DNA of 6,930 bases from NCBI GenBank assembly GCA_913052515.1, contig CAJXFJ010000087.1, positions 1 to 6,930 on the forward strand, written 5' to 3'. Of this stretch, positions 1 through 6,146 are shown one piece after another. Source of the stretch: an uncultured Flavobacteriales bacterium. Lineage in GTDB: Bacteria > Bacteroidota > Bacteroidia > Flavobacteriales > Vicingaceae. Position numbers and translations under genes: made by a program. The notes beneath the pieces are model-generated. The model made no database searches and was not told the DNA's origin. It saw nothing but the letters and a program-made list of their open reading frames with translations. Position 1 is the stretch's first letter, and every line of letters starts with the position of its first letter.

Positions 1-1
1 T

Positions 2-178
2 ACCTATATGCTTTGTGGGTTTGCAAATTTTGCTTCCATTGGTATACAAATTGGTGGAATAGGATCTTTAGCACCAGGACAAAGAAAAACACTTTCTCAA
101 TTTGGAATAAAAGCCTTGATTGGAGGTTCAATTGCTTCACTAATTTCAGCAACCATTGCAGGAATGATTCTTGGCTAA
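2..178 (+). CDS. nupC: C-terminus of NupC-type (CNT) nucleoside transporter, partial at 5' end
   Basis: The frame is open from the left edge and ends at TAA 176-178, giving 58 residues. The sequence contains CGFANFASIGIQIGGIG followed by LAPGQRK and a glycine/alanine/serine-rich hydrophobic tail. This is the C-terminal signature of concentrative nucleoside transporters (NupC/CNT family, usually around 400 residues in bacteria), inner-membrane proteins that import nucleosides with Na+ or H+. The CGFAN segment lies in the family's conserved C-terminal core helices, and the tail after LAPGQRK reads as the last membrane helix. Everything upstream, including start and promoter, is outside the window. 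A nucleoside importer fits the nearby thyA/folA genes as part of nucleotide supply, but they are 3.3 kb away and separated by minus-strand genes, so co-regulation is not implied. Family assignment is quite secure; substrate and coupling ion cannot be read from this fragment. Confidence 0.85.
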   Translation, partial: TYMLCGFANFASIGIQIGGIGSLAPGQRKTLSQFGIKALIGGSIASLISATIAGMILG

Positions 179-208
179 ACTAGCTATTCAGCTTTTAGAT
201 TACTTTTT
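175..208 (+). terminator. Possible weak intrinsic terminator after nupC
   Basis: The end of the nupC reading frame can fold: CTAAA 175-179 pairs with TTTAG 194-198, then after a 2-nt bulge AGCT 182-185 pairs with AGCT 190-193 around a 4-nt loop. It is followed by ATTA(C) and five T residues at 204-208. The stem is short, bulged and AT-rich, so this is a weak candidate; the downstream CPBP gene 65 nt further could equally be read through from nupC. Confidence 0.3.
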
Positions 209-218
209 AAAAAAATCA

Positions 219-243
219 CTATTTTCAAGCTTTATTGAAATAG
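219..243. other. Inverted repeat abutting the CPBP start codon
   Basis: CTATTTTCAA 219-228 and TTGAAATAG 235-243 are complementary over 9 bp with a single-base bulge, around a 6-nt loop; the right arm ends immediately before the ATG at 244. In the plus-strand mRNA the hairpin would occupy the ribosome landing area. On the minus strand the stem is followed by TGATTTTTTT, so it also looks like a minus-strand terminator, but no minus-strand gene lies upstream of it. It may be a chance AT-rich structure or a translation-control hairpin. Confidence 0.35.
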
Positions 244-1080
244 ATGAAACCTACCTATCCTAACTTACCTCAGAGCTGGGGAATATTTGGCATTGCCATC
301 TTAGCGTCAATTTGTTTTTCATTTGTAAATTTTGGCTTAGTGGATTACCTTTCCAAGGAGGTATCAATGCTTATATACTATGTATTAAGCATGGGATCCT
401 GTTTGTTATTTGCACACCTCCTTAGGAAAAAGGAAAATAAAACAAGTGAATACCGGTTTTCAACACCCAAGCTCAGAAGTACTTTTTTGATTGTTATCAT
501 GCTTTTGAGTTTGCAGATTGGGATAACTATGCCCTTAAGCAGTTTAATCCCCATGCCTGATATGTTTAAACAAATGTTTATGGAATTAGCTGACCTGCAT
601 GGTTGGGCTGCATTTTTAACCATAGCCATTGCAGCTCCCATTTTAGAGGAATTTATTTTTCGTGGCATTATTCTCGATGGACTGCTAAAAAACTATTCGG
701 CCAAAAAGGCCATATTTTGGTCTAGTTTTCTTTTTGCATTAGTACATATGAATCCTTGGCAATTCATTTCTGCCATGGTCATTGGTTTATTTTCAGCATG
801 GGTTTACTACCGGACTTCAAATCTACTTCTTTGTATAATTATTCATTTTGCCAATAATGGAATTGCTTTTGGAGTAATGGAAATTTGGGATTCAGTAGAT
901 ATGATTGACATTAACATTATAGACTTTTATGGTGGGCCAATCGCTGCTACTTTATTAATCAGTTCTTGTCTCTTAATCTCAATGGTTTGTTTTTTCATTT
1001 TAAATCGTATTTTGCCCCGTACAGTTAAGTGGCAATTTAACAGGCATTTAAATGAATCCGACAGAGAACAAATCAATTAG
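244..1080 (+). CDS. CPBP-family intramembrane glutamic metalloprotease homologue
   Basis: A 278-residue multi-pass membrane protein with hydrophobic segments at about residues 12-34, 41-60, 79-100, 121-135, 156-169, 171-188, 192-210 and 230-254. The conserved CPBP (Abi/CAAX protease-like, Pfam Abi/Rce1) motifs are present: EEFIFRG with E135, E136 and R140; FALVH with F164 and H168; and HFANN with H201 and N204/N205. These are the residues that form the glutamate/histidine active site in Rce1-type proteases, so the protein is probably catalytically competent. Bacterial members include proteases and proteins tied to bacteriocin self-immunity; the substrate here is unknown and no bacteriocin-like gene is next to it. 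The ATG at 244 is the first in frame and gives a sensible N-terminus; no clear Shine-Dalgarno is seen, as is usual in Bacteroidota. The 3' end overlaps the next gene by 29 nt, suggesting co-translation. Confidence 0.85.
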   Translation: MKPTYPNLPQSWGIFGIAILASICFSFVNFGLVDYLSKEVSMLIYYVLSMGSCLLFAHLLRKKENKTSEYRFSTPKLRSTFLIVIMLLSLQIGITMPLSSLIPMPDMFKQMFMELADLHGWAAFLTIAIAAPILEEFIFRGIILDGLLKNYSAKKAIFWSSFLFALVHMNPWQFISAMVIGLFSAWVYYRTSNLLLCIIIHFANNGIAFGVMEIWDSVDMIDINIIDFYGGPIAATLLISSCLLISMVCFFILNRILPRTVKWQFNRHLNESDREQIN

Positions 1081-1483
1081 TATTGTATTATTTGATGGGT
1101 ACTGCAACCTATGCAGCAAGTCTGTACAGTTTATAATCAAGCGCGATAAAAAAGACAAATTTCGATTCGCCAGCCTTCAAGAACCAGTAGGTAAAGAATT
1201 AAAATCAATTTGTGACGAAGTCAAACAAAAAGAAGACTCAATTATTCTGATTGAAAATGGAAAATGTTATTCTCAATCAACTGCAGCTTTGAGAATTTCT
1301 AAGTCGCTAAATGCTTTATGGCCCTTGGCTTATGGATTAATAATACTCCCAAAATTTGTTAGAAATAGCGTTTATTCAGTGGTAGCTAAAAACAGATACA
1401 ATTGGTTTGGCAAGATGGAAAGCTGTATGGTTCCAACCAAAGAATTAAAAAAGAAGTTTATTGATGGCAATTCACATCAATAA
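1052..1483 (+). CDS. DCC-family (DUF393) thiol-disulfide oxidoreductase-like protein
   Basis: A 143-residue soluble protein typical in length for the DUF393/DCC family. It begins with the defining segment IVLFDGYCNLC, giving the DxxCxxC motif as D15, C18 and C21, followed by SVQFIIKRDKK and RFASLQ (38-43). The C-terminal half carries the other family hallmarks: a LNALWPL stretch (86-92), then NRYNWFGK (114-121) and ESCMVPT with C125. The family is predicted to have a thioredoxin-like fold with CxxC redox chemistry, but no physiological substrate is established. Two further cysteines (C54, C72) are present. The start ATG lies inside the end of the CPBP gene; no other Met occurs before residue 122 and the conserved domain starts near residue 10, so this start is well forced. 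There is no signal peptide, so a cytoplasmic location is expected. The stop codon lies within the convergent hairpin shared with the S41 gene. Confidence 0.88.
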   Translation: MNPTENKSISIVLFDGYCNLCSKSVQFIIKRDKKDKFRFASLQEPVGKELKSICDEVKQKEDSIILIENGKCYSQSTAALRISKSLNALWPLAYGLIILPKFVRNSVYSVVAKNRYNWFGKMESCMVPTKELKKKFIDGNSHQ

Positions 1484-1485
1484 GC
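1444..1485 (-). terminator. Intrinsic terminator for the S41 gene, embedded in the convergent gene ends
   Basis: TTATTGATG 1458-1466 and CATCAATAA 1475-1483 form a perfect 9-bp inverted repeat with an 8-nt loop; G1456/C1485 extend it past one mismatch (a U-G wobble on the plus strand). Read on the minus strand, the stem is followed by AC then TTCTTTTTT (1455-1447), as expected of a rho-independent terminator for the S41 gene. The right arm contains both stop codons, 1477-1479 (minus gene) and 1481-1483 (plus gene). On the plus strand the following AAGTATTTCTTG is only moderately U-rich, so termination of the DCC gene would be weaker. Confidence 0.6.
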
Positions 1486-2529
1486 AAGTATTTCTTGTAT
1501 AGCTCTTTCAATAATTTCATCTTGTGTTAATTCCATTCGATTTAAAGTAGCGGTTATTTCAGGAGGAACTCCATTCTCATAATTTTCACGATTAACTTCA
1601 TCAATTTTGCCAGCTTCTATCTGATTCGCTTGTTGAACTGTATAAGCTTGTGTTACGGAAAATCGATACTCCCATCCATTTGGTAATTGCCCACCGTTTG
1701 GCAAGCCTAAACCACCTCCAGTGGTATCTCCTACTAAGTACATATTATGAATTGCCTTAGTCGATAATGCGAAAAATGAACTTGCACTATAAGAGCCACG
1801 ATCGACTAGAACCATAATAGGTTTATTCAAGTATTTAATTCCCTCATAAGGCACAACATCGGCACTTTCCAAATTTGAAAATTCATGATGCTGCTCCCCA
1901 TTTCTTATTCTACTTTTATATAGCGTAGTGTTTGATGATACAAAACGGGACATTATTCGAAATACATTTGAAATCAACCCACCACCATTCTCTCTTAAGT
2001 CAATAATTAAACCTTTTGTATTTCTATATCGAGAAAGAACAAAATTTAATTCTGCATCGGTAATGCTAGTGGAAAAGGTTGACAATCTCACATAGCCTAT
2101 ACTATCCTGTTTTATAAAATCATGAATAAAAGGTCCTGTGATATAGTAATTCCTACCGATGTAATTGTCTTCAATTATTCGCAAATCAAAATTATCTGCC
2201 CCTTCATACTTTACTCCAAAATAAGAAACGTTAAAACTGGAACTTAAGTTAGCATGATCATCCTTCAGTTCTTTCATCATATTTCCCATGATGTTAAACA
2301 ATTCCACTTGAGACATTCCGCTATAAAGTTGCGCTCTGTACTTGCTCTTCTGCTCATTCCAATCAATCTGCTTTACATCAAAATAGGAATACTTTAAATC
2401 AATTTGTTCCCACAAATAATCAAATGAAGTAAAGGGGTCATCAGTAGACAATTCATCTTCTAAAAATGCTTTTTCACATGCAGTAAACAGCAACATAAAG
2501 ACAACAAACACTGGTAATAACTTTCTCAT
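1477..2529 (-). CDS. S41-family peptidase-like lipoprotein without the usual catalytic lysine
   Basis: A 350-residue protein with a lipoprotein signal: charged MRK, hydrophobic core, lipobox FTAC with C18 as the acylated cysteine. A helical N-terminal region (about 33-95, with FDYLWEQIDLKYSYF at 36-50) is followed by the S41 catalytic-type core (about 143-330): IGYVRLSTF (144-152), DLRENGGG (177-184), VLVDRGSYSASSFFAL (240-255), GDTTGGGLGLP (267-277) and GVPPE (320-324). S248 aligns with the nucleophile of C-terminal processing proteases. In those enzymes a lysine lies about 25 residues later in GxxTxGKG; here that position is G273, so the Ser/Lys dyad is missing. H92 in KDDHANL could serve a tricorn-like (S41B) Ser/His arrangement. 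I see no obvious PDZ domain. It is likely anchored in the outer or inner membrane facing the periplasm or surface. It is the second gene of a pair with the outer-membrane protein at 2529-3422, sharing one base (TAATG). Confidence 0.82.
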   Translation of the reverse strand: MRKLLPVFVVFMLLFTACEKAFLEDELSTDDPFTSFDYLWEQIDLKYSYFDVKQIDWNEQKSKYRAQLYSGMSQVELFNIMGNMMKELKDDHANLSSSFNVSYFGVKYEGADNFDLRIIEDNYIGRNYYITGPFIHDFIKQDSIGYVRLSTFSTSITDAELNFVLSRYRNTKGLIIDLRENGGGLISNVFRIMSRFVSSNTTLYKSRIRNGEQHHEFSNLESADVVPYEGIKYLNKPIMVLVDRGSYSASSFFALSTKAIHNMYLVGDTTGGGLGLPNGGQLPNGWEYRFSVTQAYTVQQANQIEAGKIDEVNRENYENGVPPEITATLNRMELTQDEIIERAIQEILAY

Positions 2530-3422
2530 TAATTCAGTCCAATTAAAAGTGAAAATTGAATTAAATGAGCCGCGAATTCAAAAGCTGTGTTTTCTTCTCG
2601 TGTAGAATATGCATCCCACAAATAAGAAAACTGAACCGCATTAGCATTATGAAAAAACAAGGTATAATCCAATCGTGAAGAAAAACGAAGTCCTTGACCA
2701 ATAGTGTGTTTATAATCAGATAGCCAATTTTCTTCATTGATTATTCTTTGTTGATGAACATAAGCATAGCCATTTCTGTAGTGACCATTAAGCAAGCCAG
2801 TATTAAATTGGTATGTCAGAAGTCTTCTTCGTGGTTTCCAATTATAGTTGATAAATAGAAACTTCCCCTGTTTCGTTGTCTTTCTGCTTACATCTCTTTC
2901 CACTTTTGCGGAAAGCATTAAATTATAAATGGCTTCAGCACCAAAGCCAGCATTATTTAGGACTGAATTAGAACGCAAATTGATTGTTCCAATGGCCTCT
3001 CCTCCTACTTTAGTAATCCACTTACTATTCGAAAATCGAGAAAGCACAACCAAATGTTTAAACTGAAATTCATATGCCTGTAAATTGGCTCTTGCATATT
3101 CATTTCTGATTTGAAAATCATAATTCCCTTGTCTAAAATGGAAACCAAAACGACTTTCATTTTTAGTGTTATGTCTTTGATAAGCTAAACTAATACTCGG
3201 AGAATAACCTTTGTAGAAAATTGGACTAGTGGCGAAATCTCGAAAGTATGAATAGCTCAAACCCACTCCTAATTCAAGATATTTAGGTTGTTTCAAATAA
3301 CATTCTTGAATACTATCAATTGACAATTGTTTTTGACAGAAAACCAGTTGACCAAAAAGACAAAGTGCAAAAAATGAAAATAGGTGTTTCAAAGCGTTTA
3401 TTCGAACGTTAAAAATATCCAT
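2529..3422 (-). CDS. Hypothetical secreted, probable beta-barrel outer-membrane protein
   Basis: I do not recognise a named family. The 297-residue product starts with a signal-like stretch (hydrophobic core about 13-28, LFSFFALCLFGQLVF, followed by CQKQ), with cleavage probably around residues 28-30. The mature part has no hydrophobic helices but many short alternating polar/aromatic segments (for example YLELGVGLSYSYF at 48-60, RFGFHFRQGNYDFQIR at 91-106, YEFQFKHLVVLSRF at 117-130, GQGLRFSSRLDYTLFF) and ends in AAHLIQFSLLIGLN, consistent with amphipathic beta-strands and a terminal strand of an outer-membrane beta-barrel. The size would allow roughly 10-14 strands. Several lysine/arginine-rich turns (KTTKQGK, KPRRR) resemble barrel loops or turns. 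The TAATG junction with the S41 lipoprotein implies translational coupling and a joint role at the envelope; function is unknown. The ATG at 3422 is the only Met before the signal core. No convincing promoter was found in the 93-nt divergent gap to thyA. Confidence 0.72.
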   Translation of the reverse strand: MDIFNVRINALKHLFSFFALCLFGQLVFCQKQLSIDSIQECYLKQPKYLELGVGLSYSYFRDFATSPIFYKGYSPSISLAYQRHNTKNESRFGFHFRQGNYDFQIRNEYARANLQAYEFQFKHLVVLSRFSNSKWITKVGGEAIGTINLRSNSVLNNAGFGAEAIYNLMLSAKVERDVSRKTTKQGKFLFINYNWKPRRRLLTYQFNTGLLNGHYRNGYAYVHQQRIINEENWLSDYKHTIGQGLRFSSRLDYTLFFHNANAVQFSYLWDAYSTREENTAFEFAAHLIQFSLLIGLN

Positions 3423-3473
3423 AAGCTGTGAATATCTTGTTGCTAAGTAATCTAAATAATTAGCACATTCTTA

Positions 3474-3499
3474 TTGAAAGGCCATTAATTTTATACTTG
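3474..3499 (+). promoter_or_regulatory. Weak candidate thyA promoter
   Basis: TATACTTG at 3492-3499 matches seven of eight positions of, or is one base off, the Bacteroidota -7 consensus TAnnTTTG. A TTG at 3474-3476 could be part of the -33 element, but the 15-bp spacer is shorter than the usual 17-20. Transcription would begin only about 5-10 nt before the thyA ATG at 3516, giving a very short leader. The only other intergenic space for a promoter is the rest of 3423-3515, which also has to serve the divergent minus-strand gene. Confidence 0.25.
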
Positions 3500-3509
3500 A
3501 ATTAATTCA
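3498..3509. promoter_or_regulatory. 12-bp perfect palindrome in front of thyA
   Basis: TGAATTAATTCA reads identically on both strands. It ends 6 nt before the thyA start codon and overlaps the candidate -7 element, which is where an operator would lie. AT-rich sequence makes such palindromes fairly easy to obtain by chance, so a regulatory role is only a suggestion. Confidence 0.25.
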
Positions 3510-3515
3510 GGAATC

Positions 3516-4310
3516 ATGAAGCAATACCACGACTTACTAGAGCGAATCTTAGATGAAGGGATTAAAAAAGAAGATCGAACCGGTACAGGAACAATCAGTG
3601 TTTTTGGTCATCAAATGAGGTTTGATTTGAACGAAGGATTTCCTGCTATTACCACAAAAAAACTTCACCTGAGGTCTATTATTCACGAATTGCTTTGGTT
3701 TTTGAGCGGTGATACAAACATTAAGTATTTGAAAGAAAATGGGGTTAGCATTTGGGATGAATGGGCAGATGAAAATGGCAATTTAGGACCTGTTTACGGT
3801 TCACAATGGCGCTCTTGGCCAAGTCCTAACGGAGAAAAAATTGATCAAATAAAAAAGGTAATTGACCAGATAAAAAACAATCCAGATTCCAGAAGAATAA
3901 TTGTAAGTGCTTGGAATGTGGCAGAAATTGAAAATATGGCTCTTCCACCTTGTCATGCTTTCTTCCAATTTTATGTCGCTGATGGCAAATTATCTTGCCA
4001 ACTCTATCAGCGCAGTGCTGATACTTTTCTAGGTGTGCCTTTTAATATTGCATCCTATGCATTACTGACAATGATGGTTGCACAAGTTTGCAATTTAGGC
4101 TTAGGTGATTTTGTACACACTTTTGGTGATGCTCATCTATATTTAAATCATCTAGACCAAGCTAAATTGCAATTAAGCAGATCGTTTAGAACTCTTCCAA
4201 CCATGAAGATAAACCCAGAAGTAAAAGACATTTTTGAGTTCAAATACGAAGATTTTACACTTGAGAATTACGACCCACATCCACACATTAAAGCGGCTGT
4301 TGCTGTATAG
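3516..4310 (+). CDS. thyA: Thymidylate synthase
   Basis: Converts dUMP plus 5,10-methylenetetrahydrofolate to dTMP plus dihydrofolate in the cytoplasm, as a homodimer. The product has 264 residues, the same as E. coli ThyA, and its key residues fall on the same numbers: R21 (RTGTG), E58, W80, Y94, R126/R127, the catalytic nucleophile C146 in [13 protein letters not shown]166, D169, N177, H207 and Y209. All folate- and dUMP-contacting positions I can place are therefore conserved and the enzyme should be fully active. The protein ends in the [10 protein letters not shown] tail, matching the family's conserved C-terminus that closes over the active site. The ATG at 3516 starts the typical MKQYHDLL N-terminus. 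folA follows 80 nt downstream on the same strand, so the two enzymes of the thymidylate cycle are paired, with a GC-rich palindrome between them. Confidence 0.98.
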   Translation: MKQYHDLLERILDEGIKKEDRTGTGTISVFGHQMRFDLNEGFPAITTKKLHLRSIIHELLWFLSGDTNIKYLKENGVSIWDEWADENGNLGPVYGSQWRSWPSPNGEKIDQIKKVIDQIKNNPDSRRIIVSAWNVAEIENMALPPCHAFFQFYVADGKLSCQLYQRSADTFLGVPFNIASYALLTMMVAQVCNLGLGDFVHTFGDAHLYLNHLDQAKLQLSRSFRTLPTMKINPEVKDIFEFKYEDFTLENYDPHPHIKAAVAV

Positions 4311-4312
4311 TC

Positions 4313-4349
4313 TTCGACTCCCTGCCCGTCCGGAAGGCGGGTGCTCGAA
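4313..4349 (+). repeat. GC-rich imperfect palindromic element between thyA and folA
   Basis: Outer arms TTCGA 4313-4317 and TCGAA 4345-4349 are complementary. Inside, CCCGTC 4325-4330 pairs with GGCGGG 4336-4341 around CGGAA, and T4323/G4324 can wobble-pair with T4342/G4343. Three of the pairs are G-U only on the plus strand, so the fold is favoured in the thyA-folA transcript. The core 4320-4343 is 19 of 24 G or C, in surroundings that are clearly AT-rich. It starts 3 nt after the thyA stop. No T-run follows, so it is not a standard intrinsic terminator. Its form (TTCGACTC at one end, CTGACA after the other arm) resembles the dispersed REP-like intergenic elements I remember from Bacteroidota genomes; with a single copy here that is a suggestion only. 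It could act as an mRNA 3'-end stabiliser for thyA. Confidence 0.55.
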
Positions 4350-4390
4350 CTGACAAAGGATACAATCGAAAAAAATTATAAATTACATCA

Positions 4391-4885
4391 ATGAAAATTT
4401 CCTTAATCGCTGCAGCAACTGAAAACAACGTTATTGGAAAGAATAATGACCTACCTTGGAAGCTACCTGATGATATGAAATTCTTTGTAAAAACTACAAA
4501 AGGTCATCATATATTAACAGGCCGTAAAAATCTTGAATCATTCGGAAAATTATTACCCAACCGAACCAATTTAGTGCTCACAAGAGACTCCAGTTATCAG
4601 TTTGAAGGTGCTAATATTTTTCATGACTTAAATAGCGCCATCGATTTTGCAAAGCAAAATGGAGAAACCGAATTGATGATTATTGGAGGCGGCGAAATAT
4701 ACAAGCAAGCTATACCAATTGCTGATTGCATATACCTAACTAGAGTCCATACTCAAATTGAAGGAGATACTTTTTTCCCAGAATTAAAGCCTGAACAATG
4801 GACGCTTATTTCAGAGGAGTACCATCCAAAAGATGAACGGCATGCATACGATTTTACCTTCCTAACTTTTGAAAGAAAGCGCTAA
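4391..4885 (+). CDS. folA: Dihydrofolate reductase
   Basis: Reduces dihydrofolate to tetrahydrofolate with NADPH, regenerating the cofactor used up by ThyA. The 164-residue length is typical of chromosomal bacterial DHFR. Visible landmarks are the opening strand ISLIAAATENNVIGK with the mobile active-site loop, W23 and the proton-relay acid D28 in LPWKLPDDMKFF (W22 and D27 in E. coli), F32, the GRK cofactor loop (44-46), LPNRTN with the folate-binding arginine R58, IIGGGEIY (97-104) that contacts the cofactor, T117, and the closing FTFLTFERK strand. At the cofactor-binding loop the sequence is TGRKN where E. coli has MGRHT (T43 for M42 and N47 for T46), a difference within family variation as far as I know. 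The ATG at 4391 gives the usual N-terminus. The 3' end overlaps the end of clpX on the other strand by 4 bp. Confidence 0.96.
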   Translation: MKISLIAAATENNVIGKNNDLPWKLPDDMKFFVKTTKGHHILTGRKNLESFGKLLPNRTNLVLTRDSSYQFEGANIFHDLNSAIDFAKQNGETELMIIGGGEIYKQAIPIADCIYLTRVHTQIEGDTFFPELKPEQWTLISEEYHPKDERHAYDFTFLTFERKR

Positions 4886-4902
4886 GCTACTTTCAACTTT
4901 TT
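4869..4902 (+). terminator. Probable intrinsic terminator for thyA-folA, overlapping the folA/clpX stop codons
   Basis: TTGAAAG 4869-4875 pairs perfectly with CTTTCAA 4890-4896. Within, AGC 4878-4880 pairs with GCT 4886-4888 around a 5-nt loop. The structure is followed on the plus strand by C and five T residues (4898-4902). It thus begins within the last codons of folA, contains both convergent stop codons (4883-4885 and 4882-4884), and ends inside the clpX 3' coding region. On the minus strand the following bases are AAGTTAGG, so it is oriented for folA rather than clpX. The stem is moderate in strength. Confidence 0.45.
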
Positions 4903-6105
4903 CAAGGAAGATTTATTAAACCTTTGCTTGGCATAAGCTGCCGTAATCGCCAACTTTTCTTTTTCTCCATTAGAGGGCACTTCATACATGGCATCCAACA
5001 TAATGGCTTCGCAAATGGAACGCAAACCTCTTGCTCCTAGATTGTACTCAGCGGCTTTTTCAACAATAAAATCCAAGGCTTTTTTATCAAAACTTAATTC
5101 TACACCATCCAATTCAAACAGTCGAATATATTGCTTGATAATTGAATTTTTAGGCTCTGTTAAAATTCTTCTCAGGGCAGACTTATCCAATGGATTTAGA
5201 TGAGTCATTACTGGAATTCTACCGATTAGCTCCGGAATTAAACCAAAGCGCTTAATGTCATGTGGAGTTACATATTGTAAAAAGTTTGTTTCATCAATAT
5301 GTTCTTCTTCCTTGTTCTTATATCCAATAGCGTTGGTATTCAAACGTTTTGCAATCAAACGCTGTATACCATCAAATGCACCTCCACATACAAAAAGAAT
5401 GTTTTGGGTATTTATACTTACCATTTTTTGCTCAGGATGCTTTCTTCCTCCTTGTGGCGGCACACTTACCGTTGCTCCTTCTAATAACTTTAATAAAGCC
5501 TGCTGAACTCCTTCCCCTGAAACATCTCTAGTAATGGAAGGGTTATCACTTTTCCGAGCAATTTTATCAATTTCATCAATAAAAACAATACCTCGTTCTG
5601 CCTTAGCTACATCGTAATCTGCTGCTTGTAACAATCGAGATAATATACTTTCTACATCTTCTCCAACATAGCCTGCTTCTGTTAGAACGGTTGCATCCGC
5701 AATGCAGAAAGGAACCTCAAGCATTTTTGCAATCGTTTTTGCCAATAATGTTTTACCTGTGCCAGTCTCACCAACCAAAAGAATATTTGATTTTTCAATA
5801 TCTACATCGGCATATGCCCCATGTGTAATTCTTTTGTAATGATTGTAAACTGCAACCGAAAGCACTTTTTTAGCTGACTCTTGCCCGATTACATACTCAT
5901 CTAAGTGCTCTTTTAGTTCTTTAGGTTTAAGCAAGGTAAAGTTTAACTCCTCCCTATCTTGCTCACCAAATTCTTCTTTTACAATTGCCCCAGCTTGAGC
6001 TATACAACTATCACAAATATGCCCTGTAATTCCAGCAATTAGCACATTTGTGTCTTTTTTATCTCGCCCACAAAAGGAACAATGTATTTTCTTTTCGTCT
6101 TTCAT
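4882..6105 (-). CDS. clpX: ATP-dependent Clp protease ATP-binding subunit ClpX
   Basis: Hexameric AAA+ unfoldase that recognises and threads proteins into ClpP. From the ATG at 6105 the product is 407 residues (E. coli 424). The N-terminal zinc-binding domain is intact with C9, C12, C31 and C34 (HCSFCGR, HICDSC). The AAA+ module shows Walker A GETGTGKT (112-119), pore loop GYVG (145-148), Walker B IVFIDEID (173-180) with D177/E178, the RKH loop (221-223) and sensor-2 GARG (357-360). The ClpP-docking tripeptide, IGF in E. coli, is IGY here (260-262). The frame is open 14 codons further to a TTG at 6147, but that extension is encoded by a hairpin, begins with a rare start and precedes the normal [12 protein letters not shown] start, so the ATG is preferred. 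It lies 63 nt downstream of clpP with a terminator-like hairpin between, and converges on folA with a 4-bp overlap. Confidence 0.97.
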   Translation of the reverse strand: MKDEKKIHCSFCGRDKKDTNVLIAGITGHICDSCIAQAGAIVKEEFGEQDREELNFTLLKPKELKEHLDEYVIGQESAKKVLSVAVYNHYKRITHGAYADVDIEKSNILLVGETGTGKTLLAKTIAKMLEVPFCIADATVLTEAGYVGEDVESILSRLLQAADYDVAKAERGIVFIDEIDKIARKSDNPSITRDVSGEGVQQALLKLLEGATVSVPPQGGRKHPEQKMVSINTQNILFVCGGAFDGIQRLIAKRLNTNAIGYKNKEEEHIDETNFLQYVTPHDIKRFGLIPELIGRIPVMTHLNPLDKSALRRILTEPKNSIIKQYIRLFELDGVELSFDKKALDFIVEKAAEYNLGARGLRSICEAIMLDAMYEVPSNGEKEKLAITAAYAKQRFNKSSLKKLKVA

Positions 6106-6146
6106 AACTAAAACAAAATGACCCCGATAGGGTATTATCGAGGTCA
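6106..6146 (-). terminator. Terminator or attenuator hairpin between clpP and clpX
   Basis: On the minus strand, TGACCTCGATA (6146-6136) and TATCGGGGTCA (6129-6119) form an 11-bp stem with one G-U pair (positions 6124 and 6141) around a 6-nt loop. On the plus strand that pair is a C-A mismatch, so the fold suits the clpP-clpX transcript. The stem is followed by TTTTGTTTTAGTT and then directly by the clpX ATG. This has the form of a rho-independent terminator placed 13 nt before the clpX start codon. It could end clpP messages, leaving clpX to read-through, or act as an attenuator or translation-control hairpin. Confidence 0.65.

Noticed and set aside
378..668. A 96-codon open frame on the minus strand within the CPBP gene
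   Set aside because: It lies antisense to conserved CPBP motifs, has no recognisable domain and no initiation context; it is a shadow of the real gene.
244..1483. A bacteriocin-immunity or phage-defence module around the CPBP protein
   Set aside because: No bacteriocin precursor, ABC exporter, or known defence gene is adjacent; CPBP proteins are common housekeeping-type membrane proteins.
1477..2529. Annotation as C-terminal processing protease CtpA/Prc
   Set aside because: The catalytic lysine position is glycine and no PDZ domain is evident, so only the broader S41 family can be supported.
4311..4390. Canonical rho-independent terminator after thyA
   Set aside because: The GC-rich stem is followed by mixed sequence (CTGACAAAGG) with no T-run; an A-run further on would only suit the opposite strand and is too distant.
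4988..5531. Several short plus-strand open frames (60-83 codons) opposite clpX
   Set aside because: They overlap one another in different frames antisense to highly conserved ClpX sequence and resemble no protein family.
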